In this document: positions 1 through 9,979 of the stretch, in pieces | Numbering within the stretch: position 1 is the first letter of the stretch | Layout of the letters: each line of letters begins with the position of its first letter | Assembly (NCBI GenBank): GCA_965237625.1 | Contig: CBDEGD010000006.1 | Coordinates: 76,086-140,085 of the forward strand | DNA: 64,000 nucleotides | From: JABDIP01 sp965237625 | GTDB taxonomy: Bacteria; Pseudomonadota; Alphaproteobacteria; DSM-16000; Inquilinaceae | Direction of reading: 5' to 3' | Program-made: the position numbers and the translations under genes | The notes under the pieces: generated by a model | What the model saw: the letters and a program-made list of their open reading frames with translations, nothing else | What the model was told of the DNA's origin: nothing | The model's database searches: none

Positions 1-1179
1 CTGGGGAACATGACCCAGGGCCTGTGCCTGTTCGATTCGCAGCTCCGTTCGATTCTGTGCAATCGCCGCTACGCGAAAATATTTCGATTGCCGCCGGGAC
101 TGACCGGTCCGGGCGTGTCTCTGCACGATCAGATCAGCCATGTGGCCGGCGCGGGCAAGGCCGATGAAGCCGATACCATGGCGCTGGTCGACGATCGCCT
201 GAGCTATGCCGCGAACCGGGCGAGATGCACATACCGGCTGAACTTGCCGGACAAGCGTGTCATCGAAGTGATCCACCAGCCATTGCCGGATGGCGGCGCC
301 GTCGAGACGTTCACCGAGGTCGAGGCCGACGCGCCCCAGGCTCTCTTGTCTAAAGCTGAGCAGGCACGCGGCGGTTCGAATGGCACCGGTGGCGACCGAT
401 TGGAAGCCGCCGCCTCGATTGCTCAGGCACGCATTGAGGCTCGTTCAGCCGAGCGCGAAAAGGCAGAATTGCTCCGAGCATTCGGTCAGGCATTGAAGGC
501 GTCCCTTGAGACGATCGTTGACACATCGGAGGCGATGACCGGCGCCGTCTATGGCCCGCTCGGCGACCAGCGCTATCAGCAATTTGCGAAATCGATCCGC
601 GATGGCGGGACGGCGCTGGTGAGCATGATCGACGATATCGAAGAGATTTCGACGCTATCGGCCGGTGAGGTGGAATTGCTGGAGGAGCCTCTCGATCTCG
701 GGGCATTGCTGGCACGATGCGTGCGTGTCGCCCGTTACAGCGTGGAGGGAAAAGCCCCTGAGATTTCGATCGTAGCGCCCAGCGAGGGCTACAAGGTAAG
801 GGCGGATGAGACCAAGCTGAGGCAGGCGTTCCTAAACCTCCTGAGCAATGCGGTCCGTTTCACGCCCTCCGACGGCCGGGTCGAAATCTCGATCGGTGCT
901 GCTGAGGATGGTGGCGTCGATGTCGCCATTGCCGACACCGGATCCGGCATGGCGCCGAAGACCGTCTCCGGCATCCTGCGTCAGGCCATGCCCGGCAACG
1001 GTTCCGCGCCGAATGGAGGCAATGGCAAGAATCTTGGTCTGCCGGTGGTCAGATCGTTGATCGAGCGTCATGGTGGCAGCCTGGCTCTTGCCAGTGCCAA
1101 AGGCCGCGGCACCACTGCCATCGTCCATCTCCCAGATTCCCGCGTTCTGGCGCGGCCAGGTGCGGCGTCGTCTCGATAA
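1..1179 (+). CDS. PAS-type histidine-kinase-like protein, 5' end outside window, phospho-acceptor His missing
   Basis: The reading frame is open from base 1, and the motif L-G-N-M-T-Q-G-L-C-L-F-D is the usual start of a PAS_7 domain, so the gene begins upstream of the window. Numbering from the Met at position 10: PAS about 1-105, low-complexity linker 110-150, dimerisation helices about 150-220, HATPase_c about 265-375 with an N box (LLSNAVRF), a G1 box (DTGSGM) and a G2-like region ending in a G-R-G-T motif. In related alphaproteobacterial kinases the first helix reads SHELRTPLNAI. Here the aligned segment is FGQALKASLETIV, with Gln160 (CAG at 487-489) at the His position. The protein is therefore probably not an autophosphorylating kinase. 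It may act as a pseudokinase or ATP-dependent scaffold. The kinase fold is clear; the function is not known. Confidence 0.85.
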   Translation: MGNMTQGLCLFDSQLRSILCNRRYAKIFRLPPGLTGPGVSLHDQISHVAGAGKADEADTMALVDDRLSYAANRARCTYRLNLPDKRVIEVIHQPLPDGGAVETFTEVEADAPQALLSKAEQARGGSNGTGGDRLEAAASIAQARIEARSAEREKAELLRAFGQALKASLETIVDTSEAMTGAVYGPLGDQRYQQFAKSIRDGGTALVSMIDDIEEISTLSAGEVELLEEPLDLGALLARCVRVARYSVEGKAPEISIVAPSEGYKVRADETKLRQAFLNLLSNAVRFTPSDGRVEISIGAAEDGGVDVAIADTGSGMAPKTVSGILRQAMPGNGSAPNGGNGKNLGLPVVRSLIERHGGSLALASAKGRGTTAIVHLPDSRVLARPGAASSR

Positions 1180-1380
1180 GGCCGCAACGCCGCCCGCGAC
1201 TTTCCGCGAGACGGCCCAGTGCCGCGCATCCCATTCGCAGAAACCCAATCGTCTTTCGTTGCGACAATGCAGCTTGCGGGTCTGGCCTAGCCGGGCCGGT
1301 TGGCACTATGATTCTCCGAATCAGCAAAGGCGGGTGCGCCCGTACTCTGCCGAAGGTTGCATTTTTCCGGGGATCGAATG

Positions 1381-1797
1381 ATGGCGTATTGGCTGATCAA
1401 ATCAGAACCGAGTAGTTGGTCCTGGGAACAGCAGGTGGCGGTCGATGCCGAGGAATGGGACGGCATTCGCAACCATCAGGCCAAGAATAATCTGCTGGCC
1501 ATGCGCCAGGGCGACCGCATCTTCTTCTACCATTCGGTCACCGGTACCGAAATCGTCGGGATCGTGGAGGTAGCTGCCGAGGCCCACCCGGATTCGACTG
1601 ATCCAACCGGCAAATGGTTCACCGTCGATGTGAGGGCCGTCAGGCCGTTTGTGAAGCCGGTATCGCTCCAACAGATCAAAGCGAATGCCAGCCTTGCCGA
1701 CATGGTACTGGTCAAGAACAGCCGGTTGTCGGTTCAGCCGGTCACGGCCGCCGAGTGGCAGCTTGTCTGTCGCATGGGTGACACCGACCCCAGCTGA
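1381..1797 (+). CDS. EVE domain protein
   Basis: A 138-residue protein that is essentially one EVE (PUA-like) domain. It begins MAYWLIKSEP, the conserved N-terminus of the family, and carries the expected WDGIRNHQAKNNL and GDRIFFYHS segments. EVE domains are thought to bind modified bases in DNA or RNA; the role of the stand-alone bacterial form is not settled. The start at 1381 is chosen because the family begins M-x-Y-W-L. An adjacent ATG at 1378 and a further in-frame ATG at 1357 are possible but less likely. The gene follows the kinase-like gene on the same strand after about 200 bp. Confidence 0.9.
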   Translation: MAYWLIKSEPSSWSWEQQVAVDAEEWDGIRNHQAKNNLLAMRQGDRIFFYHSVTGTEIVGIVEVAAEAHPDSTDPTGKWFTVDVRAVRPFVKPVSLQQIKANASLADMVLVKNSRLSVQPVTAAEWQLVCRMGDTDPS

Positions 1798-2099
1798 AAG
1801 CGATCTCTTCGCGCCGCACTGTCGTTGAACACCGTAGCCTGTGTCCTGCCAGCACTGGAGTCGATCCAGCCTAGTCTACTTGCCCCGGTCCGTCGAGTTC
1901 GGCACGGAATTCCAAGATATTGGTAAATAAAATACTAAAATTCTCGTAGAGATTCAGCGAATTTCTAAATGATTTGTAAATATAAATCAGTCAGACTGGA
2001 TTGTGGGAGTACTTCAACCTGAATTTCCCGCGCCCCGACAAACGGGGTGCCAGAAACTGTGCTGGTTTTTCCCCGGAGCGGCACTGAGGACGTGAAGCA
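1798..2099. promoter_or_regulatory. Intergenic region with AT-rich stretch, probable promoter of the following gene
   Basis: No gene is visible. Positions about 1912-1990 are strikingly AT-rich for this genome, with several TAAA and AAAT runs, and lie about 110-190 bp upstream of the secreted-protein gene at 2100. I could not pick a convincing -35/-10 pair. The call rests on composition and position only. Confidence 0.3.
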
Positions 2100-2936
2100 A
2101 TGAGCACCTCCGTTAATGGGTCCCGTCGGCATCGGCGTGCGCCCTTTTGGCAAAGGACCCGCCGAATTGCACAGGTGGTCGCTATTAGCCTGTGTCTTGC
2201 CGTTATTCCCGCCAATCTTCGTGTCACCCCTGATTTCGTGAGCATCAGCCTTGCCGATGCCATGGCCCAAGATCGCGGCAACGGTAACAATGACGACAAA
2301 GGCAACGGCAACGGTGGCAGTGAACGAAGCGCGCCTTCGGACCGCGATCCCGGCGGCGGCAGTGAACGAAGCGCTTCCTCGGATCCCGATCCGGGCAGGA
2401 GCGATGGCCGTGACGACCGGGGTCTTAGTGACCGCGGAGATCCCGGGAGGGCTGCGCTCGGATATGGCAGAACCCCAGCGACACGCGGCTTGGGGGCCGC
2501 CATATCTCGCCCGTCGGCGACGCCCGGGCGGGCGCTGGAAGAGCGGGATGGGACGCCGGGTCACGCGCCGACCGAGGCCGGAACGGCGCGCACCCGAGCA
2601 ATGGTTGAGATCGCAAAAGAACTTGGCGCGATCGCTCCGAACCCTACTGAGCATTCGCCGATTTCCGGACCTGTCACCCAGGAAATGCTCGATGCCGCGG
2701 AAAATGCCTATGTGGATGCGGTGCAGGAGGCCTGGGAAGCCCATGGGTTTCCGTGGGCCGACCCGGATGTCCTCAGTTCGCTGGGTGATTTGGAGGCGCT
2801 GGTCTCCAGCCTGGAGACGATCATGGCGTCCACCGCCCCCGACCCCATTAGTCGCGCTGGCGTCACGGTCGCACCCGACATCAACAATGACGGGTTCGTC
2901 GATATCAACGATTTATGGGATGCTCACCAGAGATGA
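2100..2936 (+). CDS. Secreted low-complexity protein ending in a single EF-hand/dockerin-like calcium motif
   Basis: 278 residues. A basic N-terminus is followed by a hydrophobic stretch (IAQVVAISLCLAVI, about 24-37) and an Ala-rich region with a plausible signal-peptidase site after A-D-A-M-A (about 56), so export is likely. Residues 58-115 are low complexity, rich in Asn, Asp, Gly and Ser, with a duplicated S-E-R-S-A-x-S-D unit. Residues 155-250 look helical and Ala-rich. The last residues read DINNDGFVDINDL, a good match to a single EF-hand-type calcium loop such as a dockerin half-repeat. GAGGA about 10 nt upstream supports the start. I do not recognise the family. Calcium binding is inferred from the motif alone. 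Confidence 0.7.
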   Translation: MSTSVNGSRRHRRAPFWQRTRRIAQVVAISLCLAVIPANLRVTPDFVSISLADAMAQDRGNGNNDDKGNGNGGSERSAPSDRDPGGGSERSASSDPDPGRSDGRDDRGLSDRGDPGRAALGYGRTPATRGLGAAISRPSATPGRALEERDGTPGHAPTEAGTARTRAMVEIAKELGAIAPNPTEHSPISGPVTQEMLDAAENAYVDAVQEAWEAHGFPWADPDVLSSLGDLEALVSSLETIMASTAPDPISRAGVTVAPDINNDGFVDINDLWDAHQR

Positions 2937-2976
2937 GCTTGGTGAGAGCGGCCTCACCGTCAATATTTGAGCGCGC

Positions 2977-3204
2977 CTATTTGGGCGGCAGCTTTTCCTG
3001 AAGGTCGCTGGCGCTGGCCTGAATACGGTTGGCCAGGGCTTTGGCCGCCGCCGCGGCGCCGGAAAATCCCTGATCGTGCGACGGTACCGCCCGCAGCAGG
3101 GCGTCCAGGGTCATCTGGTTGGTGCGGTTGCTGATCTCGCTCAGCCGGCCCATCAAGGCGTTGATCTCGGCCGCCTCAAGGTCCATCGGATCATTGCCCG
3201 GCAT
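2977..3204 (-). CDS. Small conserved-looking protein of unknown function (75 aa)
   Basis: A 75-residue, mostly helical, Ala-rich protein starting MPGNDPMDLEAAEINALMG and ending LQEKLPPK. It has no membrane segment and no recognised motif. It converges with the secreted-protein gene (40 bp apart) and is divergent from acs, sharing the 200-bp region 3205-3407 that presumably holds both promoters. Its composition (acidic first half, Ala/Leu/Gln-rich second half) looks like a real protein rather than a shadow, but there is no functional evidence. Confidence 0.55.
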   Translation of the reverse strand: MPGNDPMDLEAAEINALMGRLSEISNRTNQMTLDALLRAVPSHDQGFSGAAAAAKALANRIQASASDLQEKLPPK

Positions 3205-3407
3205 CGCTCAACTCCCGGAATTATTGGATTTGCACATCATCCCCAATATGCGGTCGGCGACGTTAATTCGGTGTAAATGTGCAGGTTGCCGCCGCTGCGG
3301 TTGAGCCGCTCCCCCCTTCCATGGATAATCGGGCGGCCGTACCGCGCCGGATCATTCCAGGGAAGACTGGCGTCAATCGATAGAACAGTCCGGGGGGACG
3401 TTAGTCC

Positions 3408-5348
<1,941 letters not shown>

Positions 5349-5368
5349 GCCGGTTTGGCCGACGGGCT

Positions 5369-5500
5369 CTAGTGTGATGGTTCTGAAGTTCGGCACATTT
5401 CATGTGCCGGACTTCAGAAGCTGAATCACACTAGAATCAAATAGATAGTGTCCCTTTGACTCTGTAATTCGCTATGGCGAATTTCAGAATCGGTGCACTA
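5369..5500. repeat. Two-hairpin palindromic repeat, family B, copy 1
   Basis: It contains two adjacent imperfect palindromes: 5369-5434 (CTAGTGTGAT ... ATCACACTAG) and 5446-5500 (TAGTGTCCCT ... GGTGCACTA). The same two-part unit occurs in the opposite orientation at 15177-15311. It lies between acs and the convergent TPR-like gene and could act as a bidirectional terminator. Its right edge supplies the TAG that would end the frameshifted TPR-like gene. Confidence 0.85.
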
Positions 5501-6947
5501 GGCGGGGCGCGGTTTCATCGGGCCGGAAGATGGCGGCCGGTCAGCCGCGCCTTCCTCCGCTTTGCGACCAGCGTTGTCCAATAGCGCCTGGATTCGGTCG
5601 AGATCGCCCTGGCAGCGCCGCCGTTGAACCGGCGCATCGGCCTGCCCGAAGATCGCCAGCGCCGTTTTCAGATCGTCGACGGCGCGGCGCAGTGCCGCGG
5701 CGTCCGGCTTGCGTTCGGCCAGCGCGGCCAGAGTGTTGGCCCGGGTGACCGAGGCAACGGCCCAATCGAACGGATTAAGTCTCGCGGGTCAGGACGCCCA
5801 GCGCGGCATCGCTGGCGGCGAGAGAGTCCGACGGGAGATCAGGTTTGGCGCGCCGCAGCGAGAGTGTATGAAGGGCGCGGGCCAACTCGTCCTGGCTCAC
5901 CGCCCAGTCATAGGCGTTCTTGTCCATTCTTAGCGGCGTTGTAGATCGCAGCGCCTCCACGGCCTGCTGCAGTAATTCCGCGTCATTGCGGCGCTCGCCA
6001 AGGCAGCGTAGCGCGAGCCCCAGGCTGCCCAGCAGCAAGGCCTGCCACTCGATCGACTCGTCCTTGTCGAGCAGGTCCCCCTTGTCCTCGGCAATGACCG
6101 GCAGCGCGTCGCGGACCAAGGCCACTGCCTCTTCCAGGCTGTTGGTGCCTGGCTCCCGTTCTCCAAGACAGGCGAGCGCCCAGGCCAGGTTGATCTCCAA
6201 ACGGGCGCCCGCCAGCGGCACCTCCTCGTTGTCCTCCGCGGCCAGCGCCGCCCGGCCGGCGGCGACGGCTTCCGCAAGCCGCTCGGTACCCTCCTTCCGC
6301 AGCCCAAGCTCAGCCAGCACGCCGCACAATTGCCATTGCACGTTGGACCAATCGGCCTTGTTGTCCGCCTTTTCCCAGTGTTCGGCGGCGGCGCGCAGGG
6401 CCTCCACGGCCTCCTCCAGGGATTTCGTCCCGAGTTCCTGATGGCTCAGGTGCAACAGCGTCACCGCCAGATTGCTCTGGGTCAGCGCCCACTTCGAACC
6501 CTTGCCCGCCGCCTGGAGCGCCGGCAGGGCGTCGCGGAATGCCTCCGCCGACTGGCGCAGGGCGTCGATATCCGTTTCCCGGGTTCCCAATTCGCCGAAA
6601 GCCAGGCCGAGCAGGAATTGTGTGCGGCCACGGGCCAGTGGCCCGCTATTGCCGGATTGCGCCAGTTTGTGACGACGGGCCGAGATGAAAGCCCTGAGGC
6701 TTTGAGTGCTGCCCCAGCCACCAAGCGGAACGCCGAAGGCCAGCGCGACACGCTTCACGACCGAGGCGAGAAGGAACAGACCTCCAGCGATGCAGCAGAG
6801 AGCAAAGAGCGCGGAAAGAACGGCGGTGAGGAGTATAGGGATGCTGAATTCGCCGGCGCGCCACAGAGACAGGCCAATCACTGCAAGTAAGACTGCGAGA
6901 GGCGCCAGAGCGTCCTTGGCCGAGAAGTTTTGGAAATATTTTTTCAT
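5498..6947 (-). pseudogene. TPR-like repeat membrane protein, interrupted by a frameshift near 5777
   Basis: The intact part (6947-5775) encodes 390 residues. Two or three hydrophobic segments lie within residues 12-75, followed by helical repeats built on G-x-R-x-x-x-x-x-L-x-E-A-V-x-A-x-R-x-A-L, a degenerate TPR-like unit. The frame stops at TAA (5777-5775). One base later, another frame continues the same repeat pattern (NPFDWAVASVTRANTLAALAE, then a D-A-A-A-L-R-R-A-V unit) and runs to a TAG at 5500-5498. The two parts read as one protein of about 480 residues broken by a +1 shift. This could be a real inactivating indel or a sequence error. If the shift is real, a 390-residue protein is still made. 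Function unknown; perhaps a membrane-anchored interaction scaffold. Confidence 0.7.
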
Positions 6948-7141
6948 GCTCGTCTCAAGGTCCAGGCGTTTCCGCTACGGAACTGCAAAAGCCGGACTCT
7001 CCTCTAAGGCGCAAACATATGGCAGGTATTTGATCTGCCAATCGTGAATATTTGGTTCCGTTCTAAGGGTGGCCGGTGGGCAAGGCGCATACGGTGTATG
7101 TCGGAAATGCGGGCGGACAAAACGCGCCGATCCGTATAGTC

Positions 7142-8044
7142 ATGGCCGCCATGACTGGGCCCCCCTCAGACCGAACTCCTCGTGCCCTCTTGATGCCGGC
7201 GGTGTTCGTCTTTCTATGGAGCACCGGGTTCATCGGCGCGAAGCTGGGACTGCCCTCGGCGGAGCCCATGACCTTCCTGACCATCCGATTTGGGCTGGTC
7301 AGCGTCTTGCTGCTGGGCCTGGTCCTCATCATGAAGGCTCACTGGCCTGAGACGTTGGCTGAATTCGGCCACATCGCGGTGGCCGGTTTTCTGTTGCAGG
7401 GTATGTATCTCGGCGGGGTCTTCGCCTCGATCGAACAAGGGGTCGACGCGGGGGTGGCGGCCCTGATCGTCTCATCCCAACCATTGCTGACGGCCGTTCT
7501 TGCCAGGCCGGTTCTGGGCGAGCGGGTCAGCGGGCGGCAATGGACCGGCTTCCTGTTGGGCTTCTGCGGCGTCACGCTGGTGGTCTGGCAGAAGCTGGGG
7601 CAGGGGATCGGCACGCCCTTCGGCATGGGACTTTCAGTCCTCGGCCTCCTATCCATCACCGCCGGCACCCTCTATCAGAAACGCTTCTGCGCCGACATGC
7701 CGCTGCGCAGCGGTTACGTGATCCAATTCGCGGTCAGCACCCTGGCGGTCGGCGTCATGGCCATGGCGTTCGAGACGCGGGTGGTCGCCTGGACTGCCGA
7801 ATTCGTTTTTGCGCTAGGCTGGCTGGTGATCGTGCTCTCCTTCGGCGCAGTTACATTGTTCTACATCTTGATCCGCCGGGGTGCGGCGTCCCGTGTTGCC
7901 AGTCTCTTCTATCTGGTGCCGCCCTCGACCGCCCTTTTGGCATGGCTGCTGTTCGACGAGACATTCGGGCCTTGGGCGCTCGCGGGCATGGGATTGGTCG
8001 TGCTTGGGGTCGCGCTGGTCAATCTGACGCCCCGCCAGACATAG
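7142..8044 (+). CDS. EamA/DMT-family transporter
   Basis: 300 residues with ten hydrophobic segments in two EamA halves. The first half begins LLMPAVFVFLWSTGFIGAKLG and the second begins near FGMGLSVLGLLSITAGTLYQKR. The C-terminal half ends PSTALLAWLLFDETFGPWALAGMGLVVLGV, the typical EamA signature. These inner-membrane proteins export or import small metabolites; the substrate cannot be told from sequence. I chose the ATG at 7142, which places a short tail before the first helix. A GTG at 7076 or an ATG at 7151 are alternatives. The gene is divergent from the TPR-like gene. Confidence 0.88.
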   Translation: MAAMTGPPSDRTPRALLMPAVFVFLWSTGFIGAKLGLPSAEPMTFLTIRFGLVSVLLLGLVLIMKAHWPETLAEFGHIAVAGFLLQGMYLGGVFASIEQGVDAGVAALIVSSQPLLTAVLARPVLGERVSGRQWTGFLLGFCGVTLVVWQKLGQGIGTPFGMGLSVLGLLSITAGTLYQKRFCADMPLRSGYVIQFAVSTLAVGVMAMAFETRVVAWTAEFVFALGWLVIVLSFGAVTLFYILIRRGAASRVASLFYLVPPSTALLAWLLFDETFGPWALAGMGLVVLGVALVNLTPRQT

Positions 8045-8062
8045 CCTGCCCGGGCCGGATCT

Positions 8063-8245
8063 TCAGAAGTCGGTGCAGCGTCCGTCGACTTCCCAGTCGC
8101 CATAGCGAGTCGGCTCCGGACCTTTTGGTCCGCCGACTTCTCCCGATTTCTGCTTTGGGCCGGTCGTGTCCGCGGGCTGATCGGCTTTGCCGGGCTCCGA
8201 CGAATGCGGCCGGTTCTTCGCCGGGTCCGGATTGGATTTGCTCAT
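8063..8245 (-). CDS. DUF1674 / succinate dehydrogenase assembly factor 4-like small protein
   Basis: 60 residues from the ATG at 8245; an ATG at 8251 would add two. The N-terminal half is disordered and rich in Pro, Lys and Ser. The C-terminus GGPKGPEPTRYGDWEVDGRC, followed by TDF, is the diagnostic DUF1674 motif. In mitochondria the homologue SDHAF4 binds flavinylated SdhA and helps assemble succinate dehydrogenase; a similar role is inferred here. The true gene sits inside a much longer open frame that runs antisense into rsmB, so it is easily missed. It is divergent from rsmB with only about 54 bp between starts. DUF1674 next to rsmB is, as I recall, a common alphaproteobacterial arrangement. 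Confidence 0.9.
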   Translation of the reverse strand: MSKSNPDPAKNRPHSSEPGKADQPADTTGPKQKSGEVGGPKGPEPTRYGDWEVDGRCTDF

Positions 8246-8299
8246 GGCCATAATATAGGCCGCGCGCGCCGGAAATTCACCGTCCGGGTTTGGACCCCC

Positions 8300-9646
8300 A
8301 TGGCCCGGGCGCCGTCTCGACAGCCCGGCGGCAACGCGGTACACCCCGCGGCCATGGAAATGTCCGGACTGGCCGCCCGTCGCGCCGCCCTCGACCTCAT
8401 TCGCGCCGTGCTCGGCCAGCATCGGCCGCTGGACGATGCGCTGGAGGCGCCGGCCCTGGCCGCGCTTGAGCCGCGCGACCGTGCCTTCGCCCGGCTGCTG
8501 GCGGCGACGGTGCTGCGCCGGCTGGGACAGATCGATCCGCTGATCGCCGAGGCCGTGCAGCGGCCGCTGCCGCGCAACGCCGTCGCCGTGCGCGATGTGC
8601 TGCGGCTGGGACTGGTACAATTGCTGTTCCTGGGAACCCCGGCCCATGCGGCCGTCGCCACCTCCGTGGAACTGGTCGACGATGCCGGGCTCGATCGGTT
8701 CAAGGGGCTGGTCAACGCCGTGCTGCGCCGCTTCGGTCGCGAGGGCGAGGCAATGCTGGCTGTGCAGGACGCGGCCCGGCTCAACACGCCGGACTGGCTG
8801 TGGGCGGCGTGGCAGGAGGCCTATGGCGAGGTGACCGCGCGGGCGATCGCTGAAGCGCATCTGACCGAGGCGCCGCTCGACATCACCGTCAAGTCGGACC
8901 CGGAACAGTGGTCGGAAGCGCTGGAGGCGCAGATCCTGCCGACCGGAAGCCTGCGCCGGCCGGCTGGCGGCTCTGTGACCGAATTGCCCGGATTCGCGGA
9001 TGGGGGCTGGTGGGTACAGGATGCCGGCGCGGCGCTTTCGGCGCGGCTGTTCGGGGATATTGCCGGGTTGCGGATCGCTGATCTGTGCGCCGCGCCGGGT
9101 GGCAAGACGGCGCAACTCGCCGCGGCCGGCGCGCAGGTGACGGCCATCGACCGGTCCGAACGCCGACTTGGCGTCCTGCGCCGAAACCTTTCCCGGCTCG
9201 GCCTGGAGGCGGAAATCGTGGTGGCCGATGCGGTGGCATGGCGACCGGGAGAGTTATTGGACGCGGTGTTGCTCGATGCGCCGTGCAGCGCCACGGGAAC
9301 CATCCGCCGTCATCCCGACATCCAGCGCCTGAAAGGCCCCGAGGATGTGACCAAGCTGGCCGATCTGCAGGCGCGGCTGCTGGCCCATGCCGTGACGCTG
9401 GTGCGCCCCGGCGGGCAGATTATCTGGTGTACCTGTTCGCTACAGCCGGAAGAGGGCGAACGGCAGATCGCCCAACTATTGGCCTCCGGAGCGCCGGTTC
9501 GCCGCGTGCCGATCGGGGCCGAGGAGGTCGGTGGGCTTGCCGAGATCGTCACCGTCGAGGGCGAACTCCGCACTCTGCCATGCCACGGCCAGGACTGGGG
9601 CGGCCTCGACGGATTCCATATCGCGCGGCTGCACCGGGATGGCTGA
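8300..9646 (+). CDS. rsmB: 16S rRNA (cytosine-967-C5)-methyltransferase RsmB family
   Basis: About 448 residues. The N-terminal NusB-like helical domain (about 20-140) is followed by a RsmB/Nop2 SAM-dependent methyltransferase domain. Visible motifs: SAM-binding CAAPGGKT, motif IV DAPCSATGTIRRHPD with one conserved Cys, and motif VI IIWCTCSLQPEEGE with the catalytic Cys. The family makes m5C967 in 16S rRNA. The start at 8300 gives the usual short leader; an ATG at 8354 (MEMSGLAARRAALDLI) is also plausible. The frame is open further upstream, but that part overlaps the divergent DUF1674 gene. About 60 bp after the stop lies the three-way-junction element that precedes rpe. Confidence 0.93.
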   Translation: MARAPSRQPGGNAVHPAAMEMSGLAARRAALDLIRAVLGQHRPLDDALEAPALAALEPRDRAFARLLAATVLRRLGQIDPLIAEAVQRPLPRNAVAVRDVLRLGLVQLLFLGTPAHAAVATSVELVDDAGLDRFKGLVNAVLRRFGREGEAMLAVQDAARLNTPDWLWAAWQEAYGEVTARAIAEAHLTEAPLDITVKSDPEQWSEALEAQILPTGSLRRPAGGSVTELPGFADGGWWVQDAGAALSARLFGDIAGLRIADLCAAPGGKTAQLAAAGAQVTAIDRSERRLGVLRRNLSRLGLEAEIVVADAVAWRPGELLDAVLLDAPCSATGTIRRHPDIQRLKGPEDVTKLADLQARLLAHAVTLVRPGGQIIWCTCSLQPEEGERQIAQLLASGAPVRRVPIGAEEVGGLAEIVTVEGELRTLPCHGQDWGGLDGFHIARLHRDG

Positions 9647-9707
9647 TCGGCCCGCGCAGACCGTGGCCAGTACCTCAAATGCAGGCTAAAGTTCCCCGAA
9701 TCGAGTG

Positions 9708-9970
9708 ATACCAAGGATCGCTGATAATGACCCATTTGATGGCGTGCGGCGCCCCGCCGGGCAGGCGCGGTTTGCAGCGCGATGCAAATGCATCGGGCAA
9801 GGGCCGCAACGTACCCGGCGGGGCGCCGCACGCCACCGAAGGCCGGGTTGCCTTGTCCGCCCGCTGCGTTGCGATCCGCTCGCGGTGCCACGGCACCGCC
9901 ACGCGAACCGCGCCTGACGGGCGGACAAGGCAACCCGGTCAAATGGGTCATTATCAGCGATCCTTGGTAT
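9708..9970 (+). repeat. Three-way-junction palindromic element, copy A (immediately upstream of rpe)
   Basis: This 263-bp element has three nested stems, all perfect. P1 pairs 9708-9739 with 9939-9970 (32 bp, starting ATACCAAGGATC). P2 pairs 9741-9761 with 9814-9834 (21 bp). P3 pairs 9843-9863 with 9918-9938 (21 bp). The junction gaps are 1, 8 and 0 nt. The loops are 52 and 54 nt. Loop 1 holds GCGATGCA, GCATCG and AGGGCCGCA. Loop 2 holds an 8-bp hairpin with a 2-nt loop. The same architecture and homologous loops recur at 46670-46934 with different stem sequences. The element ends 9 nt before the rpe start codon. It could be a non-autonomous mobile element or a structured 5' leader; sequence alone does not decide. 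Confidence 0.9.
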
Positions 9971-9979
9971 GAGAGCGCC

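Noticed and set aside
2251..2970. 239-codon frame overlapping the secreted-protein gene
   Set aside because: Its product is Arg/Trp/Met-rich and not protein-like, whereas the frame at 2100 has a signal peptide and a calcium motif.
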